DNA of 64,000 bases from Steinernema hermaphroditum (GCA_030435675.1 CM059621.1:16492001-16556000); one strand, 5' to 3'; numbered from the stretch's first letter, positions 45,376-58,030 are shown. Made by a program: numbers and translations. Notes: generated from the sequence alone by a model not told the origin.

Positions 45376-46415
45376 GGAAGGTCGGAGTTCGGGAGGAACC
45401 TGTTCCAATGGCTGTACTCTAAACAGTCACTTTAACCACGGAAGTATTGCTACCGTATCAAATATTTTTGTATTGATTCGTATTTGTCGAACCCGTCTTA
45501 CTAGGGAACTGTCAAACGTCAATGGCTACCGCCGATTTGGCTGCTATCCGATGAAGAAGAACTCTGCTAGTAACGCTTAAGGAGTGTCAACTGTGTAAAA
45601 AAAATAGCTGCACTTTATGCATGTTAAGGATGCGGTATCCTTTCTCAAACCCGTTTCCTATCGGTTATTTCCAAGAGGTCAAATTATATATAAGATATAC
45701 CTGATAGTCGTTGTTCATGAAGAAAAGCGGTGTCCTTCTAACAAGAAATCCGTGATTTCCAAGCAGGTCAAACATGCTATACATTTTGTCGCATAATGAT
45801 AGGGTCACCCTGTTATTTTTTACGATTTTCAAGGAAACCATGCCATCAACACATTAAAGAGCAACTCTTTCAATCCATCTTCCCAGAATTAAAAAAAATT
45901 CGACCACTCCTCTCGGACATATGACTCAATCATTCCGAAGAATCCAAATGCATGCGTTGCAAAATGATAAGGTTCAAGTTGGGCATTTGCCCCACCACAA
46001 ACAATGACACTCATGGTGCACCCTCCATGCTTCACTGGGACCCTTCGGCAGATCTTTGATCGACAAAGAATCTGACTGCCGAGATCCTTCCATGTATTCA
46101 TGTATTTAAAACATACCTAACAGTCGGATGGTCGGATCCTGCACACCACTGTCCTAGAGTGTATGTATTAACACTTTTATCAAGACAAAATTGTGAGTTT
46201 AAGTATAGTACACTGGGCCACTTAGAAATCACCGATGCGAAACGAATGTTAGGTTGGTGAGAAGCGCTTTAACTTTTTAGCGTGCCTCTCCACCGGAATG
46301 CAAGTAAAATCGGTGCCGTGAAGACGCTGACTACGTACTGCTCTGCACTTCGGGATTCCCGCTCGGTCTTCTCCCTAAACACCTTCTTCGTCTCTTTTAT
46401 TCACTAAATCACCAC
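45376..46415. other. Gene desert, no gene recognised
   Basis: AT-rich with GCTACCGTATCAAATATTTTTG at about 45,450 and no other ATTTTTG for 1.4 kb. A short frame on the minus strand (45,889-46,101) has no family resemblance. Nothing else is supported. Confidence 0.35.
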
Positions 46416-46419
46416 TTCG

Positions 46420-47745
46420 GAGTTAAGTGTTACTGTGCCGAAAAGTCACATACTGCGCGTTTCCTAGAAGAAGAAGCAAAGGATTACAAGGCACGAGTCG
46501 TTCAAATTTCTTTGCACCTATTCCATATTTTTAGTGATTTGCGCGGGTCAGGAAGTGGGCAAGTCCGTGCTTTCGTGATCTATGGAAATTCAAAGTACGG
46601 CAAAACCTGTTTCAAACCAGTAAAAAAGAGCTAACAAGGAAAGGTCCCAAACTGCTCCACGCCGATTCGGCTGAAACTTGGCGTGGAGGATGTCATGCCA
46701 GAGTGTAGCAATACCTGATAGGTTTCATCGGTGAATGGCCTCACAAAACCTCAAAGAAATGGTCAAGAAACTGATAAGACCACCGTATCTTTTGTGATCA
46801 TCAGGGATATCGTGTTACCCTTGCAACTACAGAGGACAAAATCTACTATGAACTATAGCTTAGACCCCCCATTCATCGACGTCCAAAGGTTGTTTTAGTA
46901 TTTTTGCGCTCCATGTCAACAATCGAGTGTTCGTGAGCTTATAGTTTCGATTGTACCTTGGAAACACATAAATGTCCCTTCATAAGACAACTTTTATGGA
47001 TCATGCTGCTGATGGACATGAATGGACTAGTTTTTGCGCATACTGTACAATGACCCTAACTCGCGTTGTTCGTTTTAACACAGGGGTTGCCCATAAATAC
47101 TTGTATAGGAAAAATTATATATTTTTCTGAGAATCTTTCAAAAAGAACTTTATTATGGAAAGAACAAGTTCCACAGAAGATACATTCGCGCATTTCAAAT
47201 GACTCTTTCATTCACTGAATCATCATCGTTGGAGTTCAATGTTATTGTTATGAAAAGTAACATTTTTGCGCGTTTCCTTAATTCCAAAGCACCAGTGGCT
47301 CAAATTTTTTCATCTATTCCATATTTACGTGCTATTCACGGGTCAAGAAGTGTGAAAGTCCGTGCTTACGGAAAAACCTGTTTTAGGCCAGTAAAAAAAG
47401 AGCTAAGCAGCACTAATCTGGAAGTCCAATGTCCAAAAGTTGTTGTAGTATTTTTGCACACCGATTGTAAGCGTTTCTAGGCTTACAGTTTCGATTGTAC
47501 CTTGGAAACACATAAATGTCTTTTCATGAGACTGCATTTGTGGATCACGCTGTTGACGTACATGAATGGCCCAATTTTTGCGTATACTGTACTAACTCAT
47601 GTTCTTCGTTTTAACAGAGGGTGGACCATAACTACTTGTACAGGAAAAATTGTATCTTTTCTGAGAATCATTCAAAAAGATCTTTATACGGAAAGAACAA
47701 GTTCCGCAAAAGATACATTCGCACCCTTCAAATGACTCCTTCCAA
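46420..47745. repeat. Tandem duplication with internal deletion in one copy
   Basis: Copy 1 (46,420 to about 47,200) and copy 2 (about 47,205-47,745) align in order: TCTATTCCATATTT, GGGTCA.GAAGTG, AAAACCTGTTT, CAGTAAAAAAGAGCTAA, GTTT.AGTATTTTTGC.C.CC, TTTCGATTGTACCTTGGAAA and GAAAGAACAAGTTCC. Copy 2 lacks about 250 bp present in copy 1 (46,640-46,885). No coding function is visible. Confidence 0.75.
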
Positions 47746-47796
47746 CGGCGATACAAACCTCCAACCAGCTTCGAGAATTCTTCAAAATGACCTGAT

Positions 47797-47845
47797 TTTT
47801 GGCAAAATTTCTTTCGTGAAACGCACGAAAGAAATTTTGCCAAAA
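47797..47845. repeat. Perfect 22-bp hairpin with 5-base loop
   Basis: TTTTGGCAAAATTTCTTTCG begins the left arm (47,797-47,818); the right arm (47,824-47,845) is its exact reverse complement, with loop AAACG. It could fold as a stable RNA hairpin or DNA cruciform. No terminator or small-RNA context is evident. Confidence 0.9.
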
Positions 47846-48970
47846 GCGTTTCAAAGAAACGTTTTCGTAACCTGGAAGCTTTTCAAGGCTCGGTATACTT
47901 GCATTCGATGTTTGAGCGTCTTTGAGATCTTCAAAATCTGCAAAACCTCGATTTTCGCACTATAGCGCGGCATTCTTTTTTTCTGAGAAATTGTGACCAA
48001 AGCCATTCGAGACACAATAGGCAAAAATTTCACTAAAATTGAAACTTCAAAATGTGTAACACCCGGCTGTTAGTATCATAAAAAGCAGTATTGCGATCCA
48101 ATATCTCTAGGACCTAAACGTAAGTGGGTGAAGTGGGGCTATTACCATTTTCTTGGCGAAACCTCAGAAAACATCTTTACGCGGAAAAAACAGAAAGCTC
48201 TAAACAGTTTTCACTCTATATTTTTGAGTATTATTCCTAGAGATATATTCAGTTGTTCATCGGCCTACTTCTTTATTCGGCATTCAGTAAACAACATAGC
48301 TAAGCAATACATCTACTTTTGTGCCATGCGCGATCGCGGTCTTTTTCGTGCTTATGCGATAGATTGGACGTTCCGCTACCGTATTTTTATCTTTAACTGT
48401 TTGCGCGTCTTTAAAGACGACGAATATGCAACTTATCTATTTCGGTTCTTTTAAATTCGCTCATTCCCCTATTTTAATACACTTCTTGCATTTTACGAGG
48501 GCTTTATTTTGATCAAATCTACGGGCTAACTTATTTTTGTTGCTCTCTTTGTCTGTCCGAACAAACATTCGTTTGATTTGGAATCCTTAAAATTCAACTT
48601 CCGAACAACAAGCAATGATTTTGTGATGATGATGACTGAGGCTGATTTTCATACTGGCCTTCCTCCGCTCTATCTGGTCCACACTTGTCCCTTCCACTCA
48701 AAACGATATCAGTAGAAAGCGCTGAAAATAAGACGAAGTTCAGTAGGAAAAAAGCACTGAGAGAAAAGCTTCTGCGGAGGGCTCGAAGTCCGATTTGAAT
48801 GGCAGCTATCCCATCAGTGTAAGCAGGCTTCGAAGCGATGAATCCGGAAGTAGGGCTCGGGCGAAGTGGAATCCCACCGCGGCTGGCGGCGCAGACTTCA
48901 GAGTTGCAGCGATTCTTGGGTTTGAGTGGGGCGGTGCTAACGGTCTTTTACCGCAACTGCGACATGATAT
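47846..48970. other. Gene desert with a GC-richer patch
   Basis: No gene is recognised. The patch 48,780-48,965 is GC-richer (GCTTCGAAGCGATGAATCCGG, ACCGCGGCTGGCGGCGCAG) with no motif recognised. TACCGTATTTTTA at 48,377 resembles the CATACCGTATTTTTG contexts at 13.85 and 15.75 kb. Confidence 0.35.
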
Positions 48971-48984
48971 TCCAGGTGTATTTT

Positions 48985-49445
48985 ACGCGCATTTGTATCT
49001 TTATATAATTTTATTTGGTTGATATTGGGCATAGACTCCGAAATTCTTAAAAAGATGACTAAGTTTTTCCCGATTTTTGCAGCGCTCCCTTAGCAAATTT
49101 CAGGCCGCAAAGAGTGATCGCAAAGCCATGCTTATCTTTGCACAGTCCAAAGTTATCTCCATGTGGACAGTGGCTGTTCGTATGTGAGCATACATGGGCA
49201 ATTGTGTGTATTGTTACTTACTTCTATCTATTTTCTTTATTTATTTTTGCCACTGAGTACTCATGTCTACGTTTCTTATTCTCTAATCATAATTTTGCCG
49301 CAGGATCTGACATATTTTCTTTATTATTATTCAGCTTCCTATCCCTTTCCGACAAACTGTCCAATACGATAATGTCTACACATCTAGTTTTTATGGATTG
49401 GTCGATCGAAGTGGTATGATTTGGATTGCAGCAAGATATTCTTTG
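48985..49445. repeat. Paralogous segment of 29.46-30.42 kb, unfilled site
   Basis: The sequence aligns to both flanks of element A: GTATTTTACGCG..TTTGTATCTTTATATAATTTTATTTGG reads straight through where A is inserted at 29,480/29,997. It continues with GGCATAGACTCCG and TGGACAGTGGCTGT. The 37-bp palindrome of the other copy is missing here. Confidence 0.7.
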
Positions 49446-50750
49446 ATTTATTTTTGAATCTTGGAAATCTCTGCCATTCCGTGACAGTTTTGTACGGATT
49501 TGTACTGGAACTAGACACGACATGCATAGTTATTCATAGTAACTGTTGTCAGCAATTCAGCTCGTCAACATCAGGCAATTCGCGGCGGGACCTGTAGCGT
49601 CGTTTTTTTTTTGTTCTTTGTTATTCGATTTTCAAGAAGCTCTCCGTGTTATCAAATGTTGTTTACTCGGTGGTTTGGTTAGTTGCCCTTAAGTACTATA
49701 ACATTCATTTTTGCCCACGTGGTTAACATTCAGAAATATGTGAAATGCTCGATAACTAACGAAATTTTTGTTGCGCTATCCGTCATAACTATGAAAACCT
49801 CCTTTTAATTTTTATTAATGAACGCCCAAAATTCCACGTGCTGTGATAGGCACAGTAAACAATTTAAACACCTTTCGAAAGTCAGGGACAGACCAGTATA
49901 CGCAATATTATGTAAACGCCTTTCATTGTTCTCATGGTCGAGCTGCGGAATGTCCTCGTTGATAATTTTTGGTTAGGCGCCCTTCCGTCTTTTCTAGTTC
50001 TCTTTATTTTCCATTTTTTTCTGATTCGATTAGAAAAGATCTCTAGCACTTCGAATTTTTGTGCTTGTATCTTCGAGCCGCTGAATGTCTTCGCTGATAG
50101 TTCTTGCATCACATTTGCGTGGTTGAACAGGAGAATGTCTTCGTTTTCATTTTTGGAGTTTGGACATGCTTGTTTTGCATGTTCCGAGGGGAGTTTACAT
50201 GATGTAGTGCGAAATTGCACGAAGAAACGAGGAAACGTGGCGAAAAGTGCAATGTATCCCTGTGGATCAGGGATATCGCGTTAGGAGCATCGCCGCTTGT
50301 TCCAGTTGTCGAAATCAGCAAAAATGGCTTAATTTTGCAATATTGATTTCTAAAAATGCAATATTGATTTCTAAAAAAAATAAAAAAAGTACTATCGAAC
50401 ACTTTGGGTTCTGTATGGAACAAATGCGAATTGAGCGCAAAATAGCTTTCTGTCAAAAGAGTGGGCTCTGGATTTGGGCTCTAAATAGCCTAATAATATG
50501 ATTTTGTCATACTGTCTTTCACAATGATCTCTTCGTATATCTCTATAACAATTCATAATAGGCCACTAACTCATTTTTGCTTTTCGAAACTCATCATGCG
50601 AGAATAAAATGCTCCATTTTTCTATTTTATGGTGGTACTGACGACGCTTTTTTGCAGTCAAAGGATCCATTTCCAATTGTCACCTGAGACACAATTTTTG
50701 TCTATTTGTGAAAATGGGCTGTTTAATTCTTTCTCTTGGTTCTGATTTTT
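49446..50750. other. Gene desert, no gene recognised
   Basis: AT-rich with several + strand ATTTTTG. Positions 49,930-50,165 hold three related GAATGTCTTCG/GAATGTCCTCG blocks, each near an ATTTTTG. AAAATGCAATATTGATTTCT is nearly duplicated at 50,330-50,375. Nothing else is supported. Confidence 0.35.
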
Positions 50751-50754
50751 TTTT

Positions 50755-51210
50755 TGCGCCGGTCGTGATCCCTTAAGCAAGTCGTGTCGGTAAAGTCATA
50801 AGAACTCCCGTCTTACATATATAAACGGGGTAGTTCCAAACTCTGGCCCTGTAATATACAGCAAGAGATGGGCAATGGCACAGCCGTATGTATATCCATA
50901 TCAGCCGTTCAACCGGTTGGCTAACCGACTCAGCCGATCCATCTCTTTCCCATTCATCCTTTTTATTTTTGCCGCTGCCAAACACAAACAAATTGTTGGT
51001 TTCCTTCCTTGTTCTCTGACTAATTTTTGGTACCAGTAGTGATCTTTCAAGCAAGTCGTGTCAGGACCGTCATAATAGCTGCTGTCTTACTTAACGGGGT
51101 GGTTCCAAACTCTGGCCCTGTAATATACGGCAGGAGATGGGCATTGACACAGCCGTATATGCATATATCAGCCGTTCAACCGGATGGCCAGCCGACTTGT
51201 GCTCCTCATC
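50755..51210. repeat. Direct duplication of ~180 bp
   Basis: Positions 50,757-50,940 and 51,037-51,205 share CAAGCAAGTCGTGTC, AACGGGGT.GTTCCAAACTC, TGGCCCTGTAATATAC and ATATCAGCCGTTCAACCGG in order. Identity is high, so the event is fairly recent. No coding or RNA gene is recognised. Confidence 0.75.
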
Positions 51211-52590
51211 ATTTACTTTTGCGAAGAGCCCTAAATCTGTTTTTTACAACGAACTAAATGGATTGTACTTCTGGTCTGCGAAGCACTGCTATATTCCACC
51301 TCTCAGAAATGCATTCAATGGTGGATTTTTGCCTGTTTAACGAAACGATAGGCGTCAACGTTTGATTTCTGAACATAGCGGAGTTACCAAATATGAAGTT
51401 ATTGCTAGTTATTATGGTTGTACGAAGATTGAGCCGCGGCAAATTGAGCCGCGGAATATTCAGCCGTGTGTAGATATATTCCCTTAGTTATCTTATAGTC
51501 TTATCGCCCTACGGGACCGTCCGGCTTTCATATATTCATAAATGCGCTGTGGTCTGTCCACAAAGGAGTCTTCGATGGAAATGTGCGGAGCTTTCAAGAC
51601 TGCAGGGCTCGTCCTTCGGGCTTGCTTTAAATCTATAGACATAGTCCTAAGCCGGAGCCTAAGCCAAGCCGGGGTTTTCCTAAGCCAAGCCGGCTCTTTC
51701 TAAGCCATCGCAACTGCAGGGCTCGCCCTTTGGGCTCGCGTAAAATCAATAGGCTTGAGCCTAAGCCAAGCTTGGAAGTTAGGTCTGGCTTTAAGAAATG
51801 TATATATGAGTCGCTTCGCTTGTCCATATCATAAATCCTAACTTTAGTTTGCAGGAATTCCTACTACTGTGACAGAGAGTGCGGCACGTTATGCGGCTGA
51901 ATATTCCGTGGCTCAATCTTTGCATATGTTTAGTTTTTGAGTCTTCTAACGATTAACCGGCTTGATATCTAAGTTAAGCACTCATCGCACGTAGACAAAA
52001 TCTTCACAACTGATCACGAGAATTATCTTTCTGAGAACAGAAGTTTTAGTTCACAGTGCTAGTCATCGGTGAAGTTATTTTTGTTTTTTTGCACCTTTGT
52101 CACTCAACGTGAAACGTCCACGCCGCTGAAAAGCAAAGGAAATTGAATTTTTGTGCATATTCTCTTGCATCAAATGTGGTTGTGTGTAGTTGCGTTTCGA
52201 ATATTTAATTTTGTCTCCTCGAAAAATACATATTTTTGTGGGCTGCGTGTCGTTGTTTCGTGCTACCTTAAATCTCTTTTTTTCTTCACATGTTTAAATC
52301 AATTTTTTGGTGCAACTTCACCGATCAAGAAGAATTTGAACATCATACAGTCAAACTTAGTTGTACATTTTTCAGGCATTTTTGAACACGACACACGTGA
52401 ACCAATGCTAAGGCATATTCTCCGCTTTGCTTTCAATCCTTATACTAACGGTTGTTTTAAGAATTTCTTTTAATTTCTCTTTCATATTTCATTTCTTCTA
52501 TATTTTTGGTGTAATATGGTTTCCTGTTTTGTTTGCTGCCAGAAACTGATATTGATACGACATTATCCCCTATATATAAATGGAGAACCG
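51211..52590. repeat. AGCC-rich repeats in desert
   Basis: ATTGAGCCGCGG occurs in tandem at 51,429-51,455. CTAAGCCAAGCCGG-type units recur at 51,655-51,715 and 51,762-51,775, with GCAGGGCTCG.CCTT.GGGCT twice (51,603 and 51,717). Similar AGCC-rich patches lie at 8.19 and 18.42 kb. The remainder (51.85-52.59 kb) is AT-rich desert with ATTTTTG. Confidence 0.5.
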
Positions 52591-52599
52591 ATGGGTCCG

Positions 52600-52645
52600 T
52601 TGGTCTGTGTGTGTGTGTGTGCGTGTGTGTGTGTGTGTGTTTTTC
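52600..52645. repeat. TG microsatellite
   Basis: A TG dinucleotide run with one GC interruption (about 52,606-52,640) lies directly next to a tRNA-derived SINE. Confidence 0.95.
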
Positions 52646-52659
52646 CGTGCGCACGGCGG

Positions 52660-53065
52660 AAACACCCACATAAAATAAGGACCCCGAGGGGAACCGAACC
52701 CGACACCGCCCGCTTACAAACAGAGAACGTTCGCAATGAGCCATACAGACAGTTGGGATGGTAGCGCTCTACTTCCACTATGTCTCTGGCGATGCTAGGC
52801 TTTGAGTTTTTTTGCTGTTTTTGAGTGATTTTTTGCCTATTTTGTAACGAGCAGAGTTTTGGGTTCGCGTTTCCTGAAACTTTCAGTTTTTTCGCCCACC
52901 TTAGCCATTTACATGAGCGCCAATCTTGCTGCCCGCAGGGCTATGGTTTCTTGCCGCCCGCAGGGCTACAGTTTTAGGCCCCAACTTCAGCTTTCTGCAT
53001 GAGCGCCAATCTTGCCGCCCGCAGGGCTACTTGGCTTTATAAAGTAACTCGAGGGCGCGAATTCG
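52660..53065 (-). mobile_element. tRNA-derived SINE, copy 1
   Basis: In minus orientation a tRNA-like head with B box GGTTCCCC-type sequence (plus strand GGGGAACCGAACCC near 52,688) is followed by a body with TATGTCTCTGGCGATGCTAG at 52,779-52,799. The same head and body occur at 61,850-62,080. Toward 53,040 a CGCCAATCTTGC.GCCCGCAG unit is repeated three times. Confidence 0.6.
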
Positions 53066-53935
53066 CGCGCAGCCGCGTTTAGGACCATTAAATAAGGTGC
53101 AAATTACTTAGGGCATTTCTGTAATAGGAACACTGTTCCGAACACTTCCGGATCCTTTGAACATTACTTCAACGACAGATTTCTTTAATTTTTGTAGTCT
53201 GCATTATAGCTTGCTGTGAACGTCAAACCGCACTATTAAGTATCATTTTGCAGGGCGAAATCCTTCTGACTTATCGCTTTCTTTTCCAATTTTCGGGCAC
53301 GCACTATTTACTCCTTGGATTTGACATCATGACCACTATGCACCAGATGAAGAATACGACATATTTATATGCAATGTTGCTTATATCTTTATAAAGTTAT
53401 ATTTTTGAGTATTAGATTCTTTTGGTCTGACAACATCACTCATACATTCCGTAGCATTCCAAATCCTGTAAGGAACTCTTTTTTCTTGCATTTGAGTGAA
53501 ATGTTTGTTTCGTTGCACCATTTTACCAGTTCGATCTCCTGGATTGTTGGCGTTACGCCATTAAAGACACCTTACTATGGCTAAAAGATAATACCACATT
53601 GTAGTTGCTGGCGTCGTTCTTTATTCGGCACAGGCTACGATGTCGGTAAATATTTTTTAAATGATTATCTGAATATTTTTGAAGACAGTGTTCAATATTT
53701 TTCCGGACAATCTGTACGGAAGTTAACTTCCTTCTATGGATTATCCACATTCTCGTGGACTGTACACATTATATTTTTGCTTGCAAAATTAGTAATCCTG
53801 AAAGCGGTCTTTAAACAGCAACCTCTCTGAGCTCTTTCATTCCCTCTTTGAAAGTCATCCATGTCACTCAAGAAATACAGTAATACCAGGTTCGTATAGT
53901 ATGAAATTTGACTTTGAAGTGGACTTCCAGATCAT
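53066..53935. other. Gene desert, no gene recognised
   Basis: AT-rich sequence with four + strand ATTTTTG copies (about 53,186, 53,401, 53,675, 53,774). No coding, RNA or repeat feature is supported. Confidence 0.35.
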
Positions 53936-53939
53936 TGTC

Positions 53940-54615
53940 AAATTTCAAAATCATCCCTGAAACCGCTCTCTATTCCGATCGCTTGATCTGCTCGTTTGTT
54001 GCTAAGATCGAGCTCTCCTCAGGTGGTTCGTTTTCAACTTTGTCATCCAATCTAATCTTTTGATCAGACTTCTCTAAATTAACCTAAGAGACGTGATTAT
54101 CAAAGGTACAACGACACATTTATTTTTTTTTGTTTAAAAGTGTCATATAATAAAGCAATTATAGCGATTTTTTAACCTCTATCTTATCCACTTTCCTCTT
54201 AACTTCGGGTCTTATCTGGCTAATCCATCCTTTCTCCCAACCGACTACCATAATCCGTCTCTTAGTGCCATCTTGAAAAGATCGAACAAACCTTACCATT
54301 TAGCCTACTGTATCTTGCTTAATGACGATTAAACGAGACGTTTTTAAATCATCCATGAAACAGTTGTATATTCCGATCGCTTGATCTGCTCTATCGCAGA
54401 TCAGACTTCTCTAAATTAGCCTACAAGACATGATTACCTTTTCACAAAAAGGTATAAGGGCACTATTACGTTTTCTTTGTTTTACAGTGTCACATATTAA
54501 GGCAATTAGAGCGGTTTCTTAACCTCTATCCTATCCACTTTTCTTCTATCTTCGGGTCTTATCTGGCAAATCCATCCATTCTTCCAACCGACTACCATAA
54601 TCCGTCTATCCTCGA
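53940..54615. repeat. Direct duplication of ~300 bp
   Basis: About 53,950-54,262 and 54,345-54,605 share TATTCCGATCGCTTGATCTG, AGACTTCTCTAAATTA.CCTA, CTTCGGGTCTTATCTGGC, AATCCATCC.TTC and CCAACCGACTACCATAATCC. No ATTTTTG is present in this pair. No gene is recognised. Confidence 0.75.
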
Positions 54616-54619
54616 CAGA

Positions 54620-55210
54620 CAGTAACGTCACCCACCCTATCCACAGCACATTAATTTCCTACGCTTAATTTTTCGCTGTTGTCGTTCAGGCCGCCAGATC
54701 ATAACAACATCGTTAAACCCTTAAAACCGTCGCGACGTCACGGGCCGTCGAGCAGCGCCACTCCCCCGAATTCCTGCGTTCTCATTCACTTTCGCTCCTC
54801 GTGGGCTGATTTGCATATATAAATAAATCGATCGATCGAGAAGTGGCGGCGGTCGGTGCGGCCGGTCGTCTCCTCGGGCCGCACACCGCCCCGGCTGATT
54901 ATGTCATTACGCGCGTGCGCAAATATCATCGAAATGTTTGCGGAGAGAAGGAGCGACCAACGCGACGGCGAGGGCCGCCGCCGCCGCGACACACGAAACG
55001 GCAAACTGCGGCCGCGGTGACGGCAAGAGGAGATCGAATTGAACGGGCGGAGGAGTGAAAGTGGAGTTGACAGTCGCGCGAACTCGAGTGTCACTCGCTG
55101 CCACCGGTTGTCGCCAATTTGCATTCGACGCGCGATTTCAATCGAACTGCTGTTGCACTGTGCGCCGAGCCGCCGCTTTTCAATGGCCGCTTTCAGTCGA
55201 CGGGATTAGG
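54620..55210. promoter_or_regulatory. GC-rich island with two octamer sites
   Basis: A CpG-rich island with ATTTGCAT at 54,809-54,816 (followed by ATATAAATAAATCGATCGAT) and 55,117-55,124, plus GCTGATTATGTCATTACGCG. The inner part (GAGGGCCGCCGCCGCCGCG) is open in several frames on both strands without domain features. A cis-regulatory module is inferred. Confidence 0.45.
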
Positions 55211-56284
55211 GACCAGCGGTGAGTGGGTCCCGAAATATTCAAATTTTTGACGTTACGTAAAGTGATCTATTTTGCAGGATATAACGTGTATGAGTAGAGT
55301 GCCCTTTTAATCCGATTTGCGTATTTCTGTTTGTCCATCTTTTAAACGTATATCCACTGTTTCCTTCTTCCTTACAGTATGCATAAGTGTATTTTACGTT
55401 CGAGACCAATGGACAAAAATTTAAACCCATATCTTGGTGTAATTAATGTAAACGCCGATGGACAAAAATTTAAATCTAACTGACGTACAATCAGAAGCGT
55501 ATTATCTGCAAATGATTGGTGGATAAATGAAGAGTTCGAACCTTCGATTCAGATGGTTTAACTTCGTTCTTCTAACTAATAAAGGGTAGGAAAATCATGT
55601 AAATTCTATAAAGGTAAGAAAAAACAAGACACAAAAATCTAACCCCTATGCACTGAAATGTGTTTGAGATATAATATGGCAATACAATATTCGGGAGAAT
55701 TCAACGGTTGACTAATTTTATCTGTCCGTGTCCCATATAAACAGCGCTTTATATGAATCATGCATTTTTGTATCAGAATGTCGATGTAAACGAGTTGCTC
55801 GCATGATGTATGATGAGCAATCAAAAGTAGATGAGCTGCTCTGTGAGTTGTTCAGTTGTTTAATGTTCATTTAACAATGAAACCTTCCGAAGTGTCTGCC
55901 TTAGATCGAACTCATTTGAAATGTACGCTTGACACCGAACAAAATCAGTCCGAATCTCTTTGCATGTAATTCCTTTTCCCTTACAGTATACATAAATGCA
56001 TTTTGTGTTTGTGGTCGGCGTGCAAAAATCTAAATCTAACTGGTGTACAATCAAAAGCTCATAATGAAATAACTGGTGGATATGAAGAGTTCTAACCTTC
56101 GATTCAGTTGGTTCAACTTCAGTAAGAGGGATAGAAAAATGATCTAAATTCTATGAGGGTGAAGAAATCTGTACCTTCATGCAATCAAGTGCATGTCAAG
56201 ACAATATTCCAATGCAAATTCCGGAAGAATTGAACAATTAATCACATATGAATCATATATTTTTGCATATTTGCATTAATGAGC

Positions 56285-56470
56285 CAAAAGCCCGTTGGCT
56301 TACACGCAGACCTGACCATTTAAAACCGTTTTTTTATCAATTTTGCCAATTGTCCGTCGATCTAAGTAGTGTCTTGGCTGCCATTTTTCAAGCCCAGGTT
56401 CGATTCCCTTCCCACGCATTGCTTCTTCGCTTTGTTTCCTGACACGATTGACAAAAATACACAACATTAA
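56285..56470 (+). mobile_element. tRNA-derived SINE-like repeat, copy 1
   Basis: A head with GTAGTGTCTTGGCTGCCATT and B box GGTTCGATTCCC is preceded by a conserved GGCTTACACGCAGACCTGACC block. Close copies lie at 56,615-56,830 (GGTTCGACTCCC) and 57,805-58,025 (decayed). The Pol III-like boxes and three local copies suggest a SINE family. Confidence 0.5.
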
Positions 56471-56614
56471 CCATGGTCAGTCTAAAAGTCAAAAGCTTAG
56501 AGTATCCCGGTCATGGATTAAAAAGAACTTCTGAAAATTTGTGTGCCCCTTTTTCGGGGTCGCTGAGCTCGCTGGTGAAATCAGTGTCCACCTCAAATCC
56601 AACTCATACACAAA

Positions 56615-56830
56615 AGGGCGTTGGCTTATACGCACACCTGACCATTGAAAACCCTTCTCGAAAGTTACGTTCCAATGACTATGATCAATTTTTGTCGATT
56701 GTCCAGATGGTCGATTTGAGTAGTGTCTTAGCTGCCATTTTTCAGGCCCAGGTTCGACTCCCTTCCAAAGCATTGCTTCTCTACTTCGCATCCTGAGGCG
56801 ATTAGCAATTAGCAAAAATACGCAACGTTG
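56615..56830 (+). mobile_element. tRNA-derived SINE-like repeat, copy 2
   Basis: It matches copy 1 over GGCTTA.ACGCA.ACCTGACCATT, GTCGATTGTCCAGATGGTCG, GTAGTGTCTTAGCTGCCATT and CCCAGGTTCGACTCCC, and ends in TTAGCAAAAATACGCAACG. The B box is perfect here. No acceptor-stem pairing is seen. Confidence 0.5.
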
Positions 56831-57185
56831 ACCAGTTCGGGTGCAAAATCTTCTTAGTAGACTGTTAAATCGATGAACAAAAATTGAAATCAACGTCTTG
56901 GTGCAATTGATGTTCAAAAGCGTATTATCTGCAAATATGACGAGTTCTATGCTTCGACTCAGTTGATTCCACTTTGTACTTCTTTAATAAGGGGGACAAA
57001 GAAATGATCTAAAATAAATTCTATGGGGTCTCTGCGATACATTATATTTGAAATATAACATATACAATATTCCAGTGCAAATTTCGGAAGAATTGAACAA
57101 TTTTATTTGTCCTTGTTCGATGTACACCTCGCTATGAATCGTGCATTTTTGCTTCTGAGCTTCATTCATCTTGAAAGAATCATCT

Positions 57186-58030
57186 TACAATGTTCTTTGA
57201 TCTGTATTATAGACGTTGGTCAAGCCGTTCACAAACTCTAAAACAGACCTCTATGGGATTTCTATCAGAGAATGGGCCGCTCGCGGATAAGCAGGCAGGG
57301 ATTCCCCACCATGATTTGCATGTATACAAGACACACAGATTGGCAGCTTTGTGGACTTTTCGGGTTTACAACCTTCCGAACGGTCAGCCTCAAATCGAGT
57401 TCGAAATTGCCGGAAAGGTACATAAAATACATTAATTTTTGAACTATCGCTAGCCCCTACTATTTTTCAATTATACTGGTGACACAATCTTTCATTTCAG
57501 ACATTTTTAATGCAACCACTGCTGTCCTTCTTTCGCCGGCAATAATCATTTTTGGATATATCCCATGTGTTCAACATTCAACAAGCGTAGAACGTGTCTA
57601 TGACTATGAGCATTACTATGCAAGATTCCACGCAAGCTCACTTCAATGAACTTCTGATTTCTGTACGCTATTATTGTTGTCCTCCTTCCGCATTATTCAT
57701 TTTTGAATTTTGTGGAGTTCTCGGTTTCACAAGGGAGCCTTCCGAAATGTACGCTTCCGATCGAGCTCAAAATTGCCAGAAAGGCATGATGAGCGTTTAC
57801 TCCAAAAGCTCGACAGCTTATACGCACATCTGACCGTGCAAAAATCCTCCAAAAATTACGTGCAAATGACTATAATCAACTTTGTTAGGGTGGTGACGAC
57901 TGTCTATGTGGTCGGTCTGGGCAATGTTTCGGTTGACATTTTTCTGGTCCAGGTGCTGGTTCTCCCTGCCCGACCATTACTTCTTTCTCCGCTTCGCATC
58001 CTGCGGCGATTAGCAAGAGATTGTCAGTTC
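57186..58030. repeat. Repeat sequence with decayed SINE-like copy 3
   Basis: An 81-codon frame at 57,190-57,435 ends in a block (CCTTCCGAACGGTCAGCCTC, TCGAAATTGCCGGAAAGG) that also occurs in altered form at 57,738-57,790 and 55,880-55,935, so it is repeat sequence rather than an exon. Copy 3 of the SINE-like family lies at 57,805-58,025. No gene is supported. Confidence 0.45.

Larger units (their letters stand above)
55380..57185. repeat. Repeat cluster, about three diverged units
   Basis: The block GACAAAAATTTAAATC.AACT, GTACAATCA.AAGC, GAGTTC.A.CCTTCGATTCAG and AAATTCTAT...G recurs at about 55,455-55,620, 56,020-56,165 and 56,870-57,030. Each unit starts with CAAAAAT, so this cluster explains many of the reverse-oriented heptamers. 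No gene is seen. Confidence 0.6.

Noticed and set aside
52600..53065. Repeated CGCCAATCTTGC.GCCCGCAG units as a CRISPR-like array
   Set aside because: Only three units, uneven spacing, next to a tRNA-derived SINE in eukaryotic sequence.
57190..57435. 81-codon frame as an exon
   Set aside because: Its 3' half recurs in altered form at 57.74 and 55.88 kb, so it is repeat sequence.
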